Assembly (NCBI RefSeq): GCF_002150765.1
Contig: NZ_MUYM01000038.1
Coordinates: forward strand, 1 to 64,000
Length of the DNA stretch: 64,000 nucleotides
Reading direction: 5' to 3'
From: Lentzea kentuckyensis
GTDB lineage: Bacteria > Actinomycetota > Actinomycetes > Mycobacteriales > Pseudonocardiaceae
Notes under the pieces: model-generated
Databases searched by the model: none
What the model was told of the DNA's origin: nothing
Seen by the model: only the letters and a program-made list of their open reading frames with translations
Part shown: positions 45,215-53,803 of the stretch, piece after piece
How the letters are laid out: the number at the start of each line of letters is the position of its first letter
Numbering within the stretch: position 1 is the first letter of the stretch
Made by a program: the position numbers and the translations under genes

Positions 45215-46350
45215 AGCGCTTCCCATCCGGCGAGAACGCGGTTCACGGTGGTGCTGAGGATCCGGACACCCCGCACGGAGACCGGATCGAGTCCGGTCAG
45301 TTCGTGAACGCGCCGCAGCCGGTATTCCAGCGTGCGGGGATGGATGTGCAGCACCGCGGCGGTCTGCGTCCTGGCCAGGTCGTTGCGGTAGAGGGCGTCG
45401 AGCGTCGCCACCAGGTGCGGTCCGGTGGCGAGGACTTCCGCCAGCTCGCGCAGCCACCGGTCGACCGGCGGAACGCGCGCCGCGCCGATCTCGGGGAACA
45501 CATCGGTCAGGTGGTGCACCGCGCTCGGTCCCGGACGGACCGGCGCGGCCCGGCTGACCTGCCGTGCTCGCGCGAAAGTCCCGGCCAGCTCGCCGATTCT
45601 GCCGCGTGACGCACCGATCGCACACGGACTTCCCACGCGATCCACGAAGTCCTGTATCACACCGACGTCCTGGGCTCCGTCCGGCACCAGCGCGACGAAC
45701 TCGTCTGGCTCCACCCAGCAGATCGGTGTCCAGTGGCGGCTCAGCAGGTCCTGGAGGACGTCTGCGCGGCCGGGAGGTCCCGCGGGTGTGCGAACCACCG
45801 TCACCACGCACTCGCCTGGCGGGTTCATGGCCAGGCCGGCGGCCATGTCCGCGGCTATCGGATCATCGGTCAGCAACATCCGGGTGAGCTGCTGAACGCG
45901 GTCCACCACGGACAGGACCGTCTCCTGCCCGGCCAGGAACCCCTTGGTGTACGCGTTTTGCGCGGCGAGGCCCAGCGCGGGCAGCGAGGCGAGCGCGTGC
46001 ATGACGTCGTCGAGGCCGTGCGGGCTGGCCGCCTCGTGCACCTCCTTCAGCGTGAGGGAGGTGTGAATGAGCAGGGCATGCCGCTGGGACGCCAGCGAGA
46101 GGCCGTTTTCAGCACGGTTGCGCGCAGCCAGGGCGATAAGAGTCAGATCGGCATCGGAAAAGGGTTTGTTCTCCGTCACCAGAGCGACTGTGCGCTTCCG
46201 GAGAAACATCTGGAAATCGAGCATTGCGGCGCGTTTTCCCGAATCGTCCGTCATCGTGCGGAAGTCGGGAAGTTTCTGCGCGTACACGTCGACAGCACGT
46301 CTGCTGTTCGTATCGACACGATCTCGCCACGAGGTGAAGAGATCCGCCAC
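45211..46350 (-). CDS. PucR-type transcriptional regulator, copy 2
   Basis: 379-aa paralog of the following gene, with the same layout: N-terminal helical region, variable central domain, C-terminal HTH (ATLDALYRNDLARTQTAAVL, HPRTLEYRLRRVHELTGLDP). GTG 46350 is chosen because GAGGGG lies 6 nt before it; the open frame extends further upstream. It lies 165 bp after the second P450 gene on the same strand and may be part of that transcript. Two adjacent, equally long paralogs suggest a heterodimer or subfunctionalised pair. Confidence 0.87.
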   Translation of the reverse strand: MADLFTSWRDRVDTNSRRAVDVYAQKLPDFRTMTDDSGKRAAMLDFQMFLRKRTVALVTENKPFSDADLTLIALAARNRAENGLSLASQRHALLIHTSLTLKEVHEAASPHGLDDVMHALASLPALGLAAQNAYTKGFLAGQETVLSVVDRVQQLTRMLLTDDPIAADMAAGLAMNPPGECVVTVVRTPAGPPGRADVLQDLLSRHWTPICWVEPDEFVALVPDGAQDVGVIQDFVDRVGSPCAIGASRGRIGELAGTFARARQVSRAAPVRPGPSAVHHLTDVFPEIGAARVPPVDRWLRELAEVLATGPHLVATLDALYRNDLARTQTAAVLHIHPRTLEYRLRRVHELTGLDPVSVRGVRILSTTVNRVLAGWEAL

Positions 46351-46515
46351 ATCGCCCCCTCGGCCACAGCTTCCCCGAAATACATCGTGCTCGGAGGACC
46401 TGAGGAGGAGTACCGCCGGTGAGACCATCGGCGCGCTCGGCCGTTCGCCCCTCCATGGCACCGACCTCGTCGCCTGCCGGGACGACGACGACGGCTCCGG
46501 CCTCGGGCAGCGCCG

Positions 46516-47742
46516 TCAGCCGGTGTCCCGTGTGGACACTCGGCCGTCGAAGCCCAGCGGCAGCGGAACCGGGCCTGTCGCCATCGTCGGCGTGGCCCCT
46601 CGCGGCAGTTCGATCCGGTAAGTGGTGCACAGCAAACGGCTCAACAGCACCAGCTGGCACAGGCCCAGCCCCGCACCCACGCAGGCGGTCGGCGCCCAGC
46701 CGAACGGCACGTAGTGCTGGCCGCCTGCCGGGCCGTGGGGTGCGCCGGGCAGCCAGCGGTCGGGGTCGAACACGTCCGGATCGCGCCAGTGTCTCGGGTC
46801 CAGGTGCACCATCGCGGGGCTGAGCACGAAGTGCTGGCCGACCTCGAGGTCGTGGCCGGCGACCCGCAGCGGGGTGCGCACGCTGCGGGTCAGCATCGTC
46901 GGGGAACTCCAGCGGCGCAGCACCTCCTTCACGAACCGGTGCGCCACCGGTGCGGACCGGGTGCCGGAGCGGTACAGCTCGGCGGGGCTCACCGACGTGA
47001 ACTCGGCGGTGAGGCGGTCCGCCCAGTCGGGGCGGTTGACCAGCTCGTACATCACGCACGCCGCGGCCGCGCCCGGCGGGCCCGCGATCGCCGTGAGCAC
47101 GGCGGTGACGGCGTCCACAGCGCGGTCCATGCCGAGTTCGGCCAACAGTTCCGTGGCGATCGGCTGGGTGAGGTCGACGCGCGCCGCGTTCGGGTCGCGG
47201 GACCGGCGGCGCAGTTCGCGGCGGACCACCAGGCCTGCCTTGACCTGGATCGACACGGGGCGCCAGGACCGCCACCACGGCGGGTCCTCCGCGGCCTCGC
47301 CCAACAGCCTGGCGAGTTTCGCGATCGCGTCCTCGCTGATCTTCGCGCTGTCCGCCGGGGACAGGCCGTCCAGCACGATCGGGAGCAACGAACGGAAGCT
47401 GATCTCGTGCGCCAGCCACGGCAGGTTCAGCGACTCACCGGTCCGTGCGCGCAGCAGCGAGTCCATCCGGGCATCCAGTGCCGCCAGGCCTTCTTCACCG
47501 GAAAGCGTGCGCAGCTGGGCCATCCAGGCCGACCGCACGCGCTTCCACGAGACGGGGGTGCTCGGCCGGCGCAACAGGAGGTCGCGCAGGCGGTCCGGCA
47601 GCGTGAGGTCGGCGTAGTTGTCGGTGTTGGCCTGGGCGGCCGCGTCGGCGTCGAACACCATGAGCTGGCGCTCGGTCTGCCAGAACACCCCGCCCGCGGC
47701 CGCGCTCGGCCCGCGCAGGTCGCGCAGCACGTCCGTGTCCAT
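46516..47742 (-). CDS. Cytochrome P450, second in P450-peptide locus
   Basis: 408-aa P450. ExxR motif in KEVLRRWS, PERF-like region FDPDRWLPG and heme-ligand loop FGWAPTACVGAG (C354). The I-helix segment TAIAGPPGAAAAC lacks the acid-alcohol pair (AGxET/DT) used for oxygen activation in hydroxylating P450s; that loss is common in aryl-coupling P450s. ATG 47742 follows CGGAGTACCG; an upstream in-frame start exists at 47829. It lies 62 bp after the peptide gene, behind a strong hairpin. Proposed role: oxidative cross-linking of aromatic residues of the peptide. Confidence 0.9.
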   Translation of the reverse strand: MDTDVLRDLRGPSAAAGGVFWQTERQLMVFDADAAAQANTDNYADLTLPDRLRDLLLRRPSTPVSWKRVRSAWMAQLRTLSGEEGLAALDARMDSLLRARTGESLNLPWLAHEISFRSLLPIVLDGLSPADSAKISEDAIAKLARLLGEAAEDPPWWRSWRPVSIQVKAGLVVRRELRRRSRDPNAARVDLTQPIATELLAELGMDRAVDAVTAVLTAIAGPPGAAAACVMYELVNRPDWADRLTAEFTSVSPAELYRSGTRSAPVAHRFVKEVLRRWSSPTMLTRSVRTPLRVAGHDLEVGQHFVLSPAMVHLDPRHWRDPDVFDPDRWLPGAPHGPAGGQHYVPFGWAPTACVGAGLGLCQLVLLSRLLCTTYRIELPRGATPTMATGPVPLPLGFDGRVSTRDTG

Positions 47743-47761
47743 CGGTACTCCGGTCGCCGTG

Positions 47762-47798
47762 GGCGGGGAGCGGGCAGGGTGCGCCCCCGCTCCCCGCC
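47762..47798 (-). terminator. Hairpin/attenuator between peptide and P450 genes
   Basis: Arms 47762-47774 and 47786-47798 are a perfect 13-bp GC-rich inverted repeat with an 11-nt loop, starting 7 bp after the peptide stop codon. Such a partial terminator is common after RiPP precursor genes and would give excess precursor message over the downstream P450. Confidence 0.65.
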
Positions 47799-47804
47799 GG
47801 TCGG

Positions 47805-47894
47805 TCAGATGTGGTGGTACAGGTACCACCGGTACTGGCGGTCGGACCTGCGGATGTTCAGCGCGGACAACGCGGCGCGGAAGATCTTCGACAC
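47805..47894 (-). CDS. Putative P450-RiPP precursor peptide (29 aa, aromatic C-terminus)
   Basis: 29-codon gene between two P450 genes on the same strand. The SD sequence is exceptional: GGAGGTGATC, nearly the full anti-SD complement, 4-5 nt before GTG 47894, and it includes the TGA stop of the upstream P450. The N-terminal half is an amphipathic basic helix with repeated Ala/Leu (KIFRAALSALNIRR). The C-terminal ten residues are QYRWYLYHHI, with Tyr21, Trp23, Tyr24, Tyr26, His27 and His28. Short precursors with aromatic C-termini beside P450s define cross-linked RiPPs (cittilins, biarylitides, atropopeptides such as tryptorubin). This core matches none of those motifs that I know. It is not in most automatic annotations because of its size. 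Confidence 0.75.
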   Translation of the reverse strand: MSKIFRAALSALNIRRSDRQYRWYLYHHI

Positions 47895-47899
47895 TGGGA

Positions 47900-49030
47900 T
47901 CACCTCCCCTCGGCCCAGGGCAACGGGTTCAGCCGCAGGTGGAACCGCGGGGGCGCGAGCGCCGCCGAGACCTGGGGCCGGGCAGTGGGGGCGACGACGT
48001 CGAGCCGGTAGGCCGAGGTGATCAGCCCGACCAGCGTCTCCGTCACCTGCGTCGCGACACCGGCTCCGGTGCAGGCGTGCGGTCCCCAGCCGAACGGGAT
48101 GAACGCCTCCTGCCCCGCCCCGGCGGCCCAACGGTCCGGGCGGAACTCGTCCGGCTCGGTCCAGTGCGCGGGATCCCGGTGCACGAGGTAGCTGCAGACG
48201 ACGACCTCGTCGGCCGGCTTCGCGGTGAGCGTGGCCAGCCGGTGCTCCCGGCTCGGGATCCGGCCGAACTGCCACGCCACCGGCCACAGCCGCAAGGCCT
48301 CGCGCACCACCCACGCCGGGTGCGCCGGCTCGGGGTTCGTCGTGCCCACCAGGTAGAGCGACCAGCCGAGCAGGAAACCGACCGAGCCGGCGACCGCGAA
48401 CAGGCAGGAGAGGAACACCTCGGCGAGGTCGGCGTCCCGCGTGCGCCCGCTCGCCGCGTGTGCGACGACGTCGAGCAGGTCGGCCGGCTCGGTGCGGCCA
48501 CGGGCCCGCCGAGTGGCGAGCTCCGCGCACAGCGTCCGCGTCACCTTGGCGCGGAACCGATGGCGGGCCAGCCGGGAGTACCGGTCGCGCGCCCCGGCGA
48601 GCACCGCCCGTTCGACGATCTGGTCCACGGTCTCGCGCAAAGCGGCCGAGGGGGTGGCACCGATCAGCGCCGGCCGGAAGTGTTCGTACACGAGACGGTT
48701 TCCCGCGTCCGGCCAGTCGCTGACGGGTGCCAGCCCGGCGACGAGCTCGGGGAGTTCGTCCGCGTGGTCGTGGGCGTGTCGCCGCAGCAACACCCGTGCG
48801 GCCCGCCCTATTTCGACCTGCGCGGATCGCGGTGCGAACATTCCCGTCCTGATCCGGAAGAAATCGGAATGCTCGACGAAAAGGCCTTCGCTGTTCGCCA
48901 GTATCTCTTTCGCGAGCACCGGATCGGAAACAAATATCTCACCGCGGCGCCTGGTGAACACCGAGCCGCGATCGTGACGGAGTTTCCTCAGTACGGCAAG
49001 CGGTTCAGCATCCGGACTGAGCGCTGCCAT
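47900..49030 (-). CDS. Cytochrome P450, first in P450-peptide locus
   Basis: 376-aa P450, on the short side. ExxR in REALRLWP, DEFRPDRWAAG, heme loop FGWGPHACTGAG (C320). The I-helix reads FAVAGSVGFLLGW, again without the acid-alcohol pair. ATG 49030 follows GGGGAGTGTC; an in-frame extension reaches 49048. Its stop TGA lies inside the ribosome site of the peptide gene 5 bp downstream, so peptide translation is likely coupled to it. A TTGACA/TTAGCT promoter lies about 50 bp upstream. Proposed role: first aromatic cross-link on the peptide. Confidence 0.9.
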   Translation of the reverse strand: MAALSPDAEPLAVLRKLRHDRGSVFTRRRGEIFVSDPVLAKEILANSEGLFVEHSDFFRIRTGMFAPRSAQVEIGRAARVLLRRHAHDHADELPELVAGLAPVSDWPDAGNRLVYEHFRPALIGATPSAALRETVDQIVERAVLAGARDRYSRLARHRFRAKVTRTLCAELATRRARGRTEPADLLDVVAHAASGRTRDADLAEVFLSCLFAVAGSVGFLLGWSLYLVGTTNPEPAHPAWVVREALRLWPVAWQFGRIPSREHRLATLTAKPADEVVVCSYLVHRDPAHWTEPDEFRPDRWAAGAGQEAFIPFGWGPHACTGAGVATQVTETLVGLITSAYRLDVVAPTARPQVSAALAPPRFHLRLNPLPWAEGR

Positions 49031-49076
49031 GACACTCCCCTCGAACAAAACGAACGGGGAAAGGAAACAGACGTCC

Positions 49077-49106
49077 AGCTAACCGCCCCCGCGAAGAGGA
49101 TGTCAA
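49077..49106 (-). promoter_or_regulatory. Sigma-70-type promoter of the P450-peptide operon
   Basis: On the minus strand, TTGACA (49106-49101) and TTAGCT (49082-49077) are separated by 18 bp, 47 bp before the P450 start. A consensus -35 box is unusual in such GC-rich DNA. The rest of 49031-49226 holds no gene. Confidence 0.6.
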
Positions 49107-49226
49107 TACCCCGTCACGACGGCAGCCGAACGGCTCCGACCGCTCCTCTGGTCAGCGCTGGGGCGATGCGTATCGGCAGTATTCCCTCCTCCTATTCGCG
49201 CCGGCCAGCAGAGAGAATTCCTGACG

Positions 49227-50357
49227 TCAGAAGGGCGGCAGATCGCCCAGCACCGGTTCCGGGTCGCGCCGGTAGGTGTTCCCGGCTGGGCTGCGGAAGC
49301 AGAACCGTCCCGGCTTCGGTTGGCTGACCTGCCAGGCCGAGCGGCGCTTCACGCGGTGATGCCTGCGGCAGAACGCACCCAGGTTGTCGGCCGAGGTAGA
49401 GCCCAGCGGAAATGGCACCGTGTGGTCGAGATCGGACTTGTGCGACGGGCGCATGCAACCGGGGAAGCGGCAGGTCCGATCCCGCATCCACACGAACCTG
49501 CGCAGCGCGGCGGGCGGGCGGTAGGTGCTGGTGCCGAACTCCAGCGCCTCACCCGTCGCCGGATCGGTGAGAAGACGACGCCACGTGGAGTCCCCGGCCA
49601 GTTCACGAGCCAGATCAGCGGTGATCGGCCCGTACCCGGCGAGTTCACCAGGCTGCTCGGACACACCCATCAACGTCGCCGCCGACACCGCGACATACAG
49701 CTCCACCTTGACCGCACTGGACTTGTCCGGCGTCGCCAGAATCAGGTCGGCCACCACATCAGCACGCACCTGATCAAGCGTGCGCGGATCGGTAGGCGTC
49801 TTGGTCTGGCGGGCGATGGCGTCCACGCGGGCATAGCAGGCGGTCGCGAGGTGCGCGGGCAGACAAGCCCAGAACCGGGCCATGTCCTCCTCCATGGCAT
49901 CAATCCCGGTGCACCGCTGCTTCTTCCGCTCCTCGGCCCGCTCCTTGTGCCCCTCCGGATCCACCCGCATCACCACCCGGCTGGTGAGCTGCCGCATCTG
50001 CGCACCGGTCTGCCCCGCCGCCTTGGCCAGCACCCGCTCCTCCACCTCGGCCGCGAGATCAGCGGACAACGGCCCGGTCTTGTCATGCAGGACACGAGCC
50101 TTGTAGAGGTCGATCTCGCCCTTCTCCAACGCGTCCAGCGTCCGCGGCAACTTCGACGCAAGATCAAGCGCCAGGGCGATCTGATCGGTGGTCCACCGCG
50201 ACGTCCACCGCATCGCGGCCGCGATCTCCGCGTCGAAGAACTCCTCGCCTTCACACGCGATCGCATAGTCGGCGAGCACACGCAACGACTGCGCCTGATG
50301 ATAGGCGATTTCCCTCTCGTGATAAGCCAGGGCATCGAGAACCTCGACCGCTTCCAT
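49227..50357 (-). CDS. DUF222 - HNH endonuclease protein (13E12 type)
   Basis: 376-aa protein. DUF222 domain (about 20-275) followed by a C-terminal HNH nuclease: CRFPGCMRPSHKSDLDHTVP with zinc Cys, the catalytic DH and CRRHHRVKR at the end. This family is abundant in actinobacteria in multiple copies, and its role is not known; some members are within repeated/mobile DNA. Starts at ATG 50357. The upstream region is unusually AT-rich and contains four GCAACCAC octamers. It precedes the P450-peptide operon by 196 bp and may be an insertion between it and the ini cluster. Confidence 0.9.
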   Translation of the reverse strand: MEAVEVLDALAYHEREIAYHQAQSLRVLADYAIACEGEEFFDAEIAAAMRWTSRWTTDQIALALDLASKLPRTLDALEKGEIDLYKARVLHDKTGPLSADLAAEVEERVLAKAAGQTGAQMRQLTSRVVMRVDPEGHKERAEERKKQRCTGIDAMEEDMARFWACLPAHLATACYARVDAIARQTKTPTDPRTLDQVRADVVADLILATPDKSSAVKVELYVAVSAATLMGVSEQPGELAGYGPITADLARELAGDSTWRRLLTDPATGEALEFGTSTYRPPAALRRFVWMRDRTCRFPGCMRPSHKSDLDHTVPFPLGSTSADNLGAFCRRHHRVKRRSAWQVSQPKPGRFCFRSPAGNTYRRDPEPVLGDLPPF

Positions 50358-50476
50358 ACCCCAATTCTATTCTTGATCAAAAACCAAAATGGCCAAATCC
50401 AACCACTCAATAGGGTGAAACCCCAGTTCAGACATGCCGCCGTATAGCCCGTGCGTCGTTTTTCTCTCTACGACAC

Positions 50477-50561
50477 GCAACCACTAGCAACCACGCACGC
50501 CCCCGGAACCCAAACAACGCAAATGGACCACGCCCCGCAACCACCAAAGCAACGCAACCAC
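50477..50561. repeat. Four GCAACCAC octamers upstream of the HNH gene
   Basis: GCAACCAC occurs at 50477-50484, 50487-50494, 50537-50544 and 50554-50561 (GTGGTTGC in the direction of the HNH gene). The whole 290-bp gap 50358-50647 is otherwise gene-free and poorer in GC than its flanks, with A-rich runs near 50375-50390. The first pair is 10 bp apart, the second 17 bp. Confidence 0.55.
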
Positions 50562-50647
50562 AGAAATTCGTTCCGGCACACGCCCGACGAAGGAGGGCAT
50601 GTGCCGGGTCGCCGAAGGCGTGCCCGAGAATCGACCCGACCGCAGCA

Positions 50648-52039
50648 CTACCGACGTGGCAGCAGGCCTTCGCAGGTGCGGACCAGCACCCGGCAGGCGT
50701 CGGCCGCACGCCTGGTCAGCATCGGGTTCTCGGCGTGCCGCTGCCAGCGTTGCAACGCGGCGAACGCGGCCTGCCCCACCTCGCGGGGGCCACATCCGTC
50801 GGACAAACCCAAGCGCACCAACGGATGTGCGCCCTCGTCGCCCAGCAACCGGGTGGCCAGGTCCGCGTCGGGCACCTTCACCGTGCCGGACCGCAGCGCG
50901 CTCAGCAGCCGCAGCTCGGCGAACTCGTGCGTACCCGCCAGGATGCGTTCGACCGCGCCGGTCAGCCGCGAGTCGCCGACCGAGCGCAGCACGCCGTCCA
51001 GCGCCAGCAACGCCGAACGGGCCTTGAGCAGGTGCCGCCGTTCGCTGAACTGGGTGTGCAGCACCTTCTGCAGCTCGCCCAACCCGCTGCGCGCCACCAG
51101 TTCCGCGGCCAGCGCGGACGGCTCGGTCACGCCCTGCCTGATCAACGTCACCGCCAGCCGGATGCCGAACACCCCGAACCGCCCCAGCAGCGCTCGCCGT
51201 TCCACCGAGCCGTCCGCGAACCGGTCGGCGGACAGCAGCAACGACTCCAGCTCCTCGCGCGGCAACGCGGCCAGCCTCGACAACGCGACGAAGTCGTTCT
51301 GCCGCAACGAACGCCCGGAGAAGGCCAGCAGGCCGGCGACCGCCACGACGTTCTGGCACAGGCCCTGCAACGAGGGGTCCGACCGGTAGCGGCCGGCGAT
51401 GCCCCGCGCGGAGATCATCGCGTCCACCCGGCCGCCACCGATCTCGTCGGCCCGGGAGATCACCGCGACGGTGTTGATCGCGGTGGCCCGCGCGACGCCC
51501 TGGTCGCGGAACGACTCCAGGAAGTTCGCGTCGGCCGAGTGCAGGTGCCGCATCAGGTAGATGACCGCGTCGGCCTCGGTGGGCGTCGAGTCGTCCGGGG
51601 TGAGGAAACGGCTGGTGTGCACCGAGTTGGCGGTGGTCAGCGAGGCGATGCCCGGAGTGTCGATCAACGTGGTGGACCGCAGCGACTGCGAGGGCCAGTC
51701 GACCACGAGCCGGTCGGCGGGACCGTCCAGCGCGATCTCCAGCGCGCCGTCGCGGCGGACCACCGGCAGCGACTTTCCCGGGGGGAACTGGACGATGCGG
51801 GGCGTCGGGCCGTCGCGGTACCAGGTGACGACCTTCGTGCACTCGCCGGCGTCGGTCGGCGCGATCTCCTCGCCGACCAGGGCGTTGAGCAACGTCGACT
51901 TGCCCGCCTTGACCTTGCCGGCGATGGCCACCCGCAACGGCTCGTCGAGCCGGACCAGTTGGCGCCGCAGCACTTCCCGCGCCTGCGGATACAGGTCGAT
52001 TGCCGCCAGCAGCGCCCGCCGCACCTCGTCGGTGATCAT
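50648..52039 (-). CDS. iniC: Dynamin-like GTPase, IniC-like
   Basis: 463-aa dynamin-family GTPase. P-loop GKVKAGKST (about 42-50), switch region TDAGECTKVV, DTPG at G3 (LIDTPGIASL), and SRADE in the G4 position. It overlaps the IniA-like gene by 4 nt. Mycobacterial IniA/IniC form a membrane-remodelling pair induced by cell-wall inhibitors, IniC supporting IniA. The same gene order (iniB, iniA, iniC) is seen here. It is last in the minus-strand operon. Confidence 0.88.
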   Translation of the reverse strand: MITDEVRRALLAAIDLYPQAREVLRRQLVRLDEPLRVAIAGKVKAGKSTLLNALVGEEIAPTDAGECTKVVTWYRDGPTPRIVQFPPGKSLPVVRRDGALEIALDGPADRLVVDWPSQSLRSTTLIDTPGIASLTTANSVHTSRFLTPDDSTPTEADAVIYLMRHLHSADANFLESFRDQGVARATAINTVAVISRADEIGGGRVDAMISARGIAGRYRSDPSLQGLCQNVVAVAGLLAFSGRSLRQNDFVALSRLAALPREELESLLLSADRFADGSVERRALLGRFGVFGIRLAVTLIRQGVTEPSALAAELVARSGLGELQKVLHTQFSERRHLLKARSALLALDGVLRSVGDSRLTGAVERILAGTHEFAELRLLSALRSGTVKVPDADLATRLLGDEGAHPLVRLGLSDGCGPREVGQAAFAALQRWQRHAENPMLTRRAADACRVLVRTCEGLLPRR

Positions 52040-53799
52040 GCCGTCACCTGCTTCACCACACGCTCCAGCGCCGCCAGTTCGGCCTTGATCTCGGTCAGCC
52101 GGGCGTCACGGTCGCCCTGCGAGGCCTTCACGGACTTCTGCGCCGCCTGAATCGACTCCTGCAGCGACCGCTTCAGCTGCTCGGCCAAGGTCGTGAAGTG
52201 GTCCCGAAGATCGCGTTGCAGGCCGCGCAGCATGTCGCGGGAGTCCTTGCCCGCGTGGAACGACACGTCGTCCACGTACTTGCGCAGCGCCACCTTGCAG
52301 TCGTTCTGACGTTTCGTGGTGATCCGCTTGCGCTCGTCCACGATCCCCTTGCCGCCCAGCAACAGCGCCGCGCCCACCGAGATCGGGTTGATCAGCGTCA
52401 GGCCGATCACCGAGCCGATCAGGCCGAACATCAGCAGGCCGCCGTAGCCACCGCGCAGACCGGTGAGCAGGCGGCTGCCGATGCCGAACTTGTCCGACTC
52501 GCGCACCGAGAGCTCCGGCACCGACCGCAGCGGGTCAGCGGTGCCGACGCGCAACGCCGGCAGCATCTGCTCGCGTTCCGAGTCGAAGTGCTCCGCGACG
52601 CGCTTGGCCAGCCAGCGCGCCCGCTGGGTCGCCCAGACCGAGTTCGCCGACACCGCGGACGTCACGGCCTGCTGCGCCCACACCGAGAACTGGTCCCAGA
52701 TCTTCTGCGGATCACCCGCCAGCAACGCCTCCTCCGCCTCGCGGACGATCTCCCGCATTCGGTCGCGCAGGTCGTAGTCGACGTCGGCGTTGAGGTCGGC
52801 CACGCCGTCGCTCAGCGTCTGCTGCCAGCGGGCGGACCGTTCCTTCAGGCCCGCCGCGCGTTGCTCGGCCTCGGTCAGCTCCCGGATCAGCTGCTGCACC
52901 GACTCCGGGTTCTCCTGCGCGGTCTGCTCGGCCCGCAGGCTGTCGACGACCTGGCCGATCACCGTCAGCACGTCGTGCAACGTCGACCGCCGGGCCAGCA
53001 GCTCGGCCTGGGCCAGCACCTTCTTGCGCAGGTGGGTCACCAATGCCGGATAGCCGGACTCGGCGTTCACGTCCTGGTCGCCGGCCTGCAGGGCGTGCCA
53101 CCGCAAGGTCGACGACACGGTGAACAGCTCGGCCTTGATGCCCGCGTCCGCCAGGTGCCGCCGGTCGCGTTCGGCGATCGAACGCCAGTCCGGGTACAGG
53201 TCGGTCTTGGTGAGCACGCAGGCCACGTTCGGGCACACCGCCATGGCCTGCTTCAGGAACTCCAGCTCCGGGGCCGTGTACTCCTGCGAGCTGTCGGAGA
53301 CGAGCAGCACCGCGTCGGCGGACGGCAGCGCCGCCATCGTGGCGGCGCCGTGGACCGAGCTGAGCCCGCCGACACCGGGGGTGTCGACGAGCACCAGCCC
53401 CTCGGCCAGCAACGGCCGCGGGAGGCCGACCTCGACGTGCAGCAGGCGTTCGCGGTTGCCGGGGTTGCCCTCTTCCGAGGCGAACGCCGGCAGCTCCTCC
53501 AGCGGTACCTCGGTGCGGCCCTCGGCCCGCACCACGGTCACCACCGGCTGTTCCGCGTGCTTCACGACGGTCGGCACGGCGGTCGCGACGTCGTCGGACA
53601 CCGGGCAGACCGGTGCCCCGACGAGGCCGTTGACCAGCATGCTCTTGCCTTGCTTGAACTCGCCGACGACCAGCAGGCGCACGTGGTCGTCGGCCAACCG
53701 GGCCTTCGCCTGGTGCAGTCGTCGCTCCAGGTCAGGGCGGTCGTAGCGCTTGATGGCGGCCAGCGCGAGCTCGACGGCCTGCTGGGGTGTGGTCGGCAC
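52036..53799 (-). CDS. iniA: Dynamin-like GTPase, IniA-like
   Basis: 587-aa GTPase. P-loop GEFKQGKSM (about 47-55), DTPGVGGL, TKTDLY and a C-terminal helical stalk with a hydrophobic paddle (GGLLMFGLIGSVIGL and ISVGAALLLGG, about 445-475) for membrane binding. The mycobacterial relative mediates membrane fission/fusion and tolerance to envelope stress and isoniazid. Starts 4 bp after the IniB_N-like gene stop; its stop overlaps the IniC-like start. Confidence 0.9.
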   Translation of the reverse strand: MPTTPQQAVELALAAIKRYDRPDLERRLHQAKARLADDHVRLLVVGEFKQGKSMLVNGLVGAPVCPVSDDVATAVPTVVKHAEQPVVTVVRAEGRTEVPLEELPAFASEEGNPGNRERLLHVEVGLPRPLLAEGLVLVDTPGVGGLSSVHGAATMAALPSADAVLLVSDSSQEYTAPELEFLKQAMAVCPNVACVLTKTDLYPDWRSIAERDRRHLADAGIKAELFTVSSTLRWHALQAGDQDVNAESGYPALVTHLRKKVLAQAELLARRSTLHDVLTVIGQVVDSLRAEQTAQENPESVQQLIRELTEAEQRAAGLKERSARWQQTLSDGVADLNADVDYDLRDRMREIVREAEEALLAGDPQKIWDQFSVWAQQAVTSAVSANSVWATQRARWLAKRVAEHFDSEREQMLPALRVGTADPLRSVPELSVRESDKFGIGSRLLTGLRGGYGGLLMFGLIGSVIGLTLINPISVGAALLLGGKGIVDERKRITTKRQNDCKVALRKYVDDVSFHAGKDSRDMLRGLQRDLRDHFTTLAEQLKRSLQESIQAAQKSVKASQGDRDARLTEIKAELAALERVVKQVTA

Positions 53800-53803
53800 C
53801 GGA

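Noticed and set aside
46351..46515. Possible second small peptide gene between the second P450 and PucR
   Set aside because: Minus-strand frames there lack a good ribosome site, aromatic core and separation from the PucR leader.
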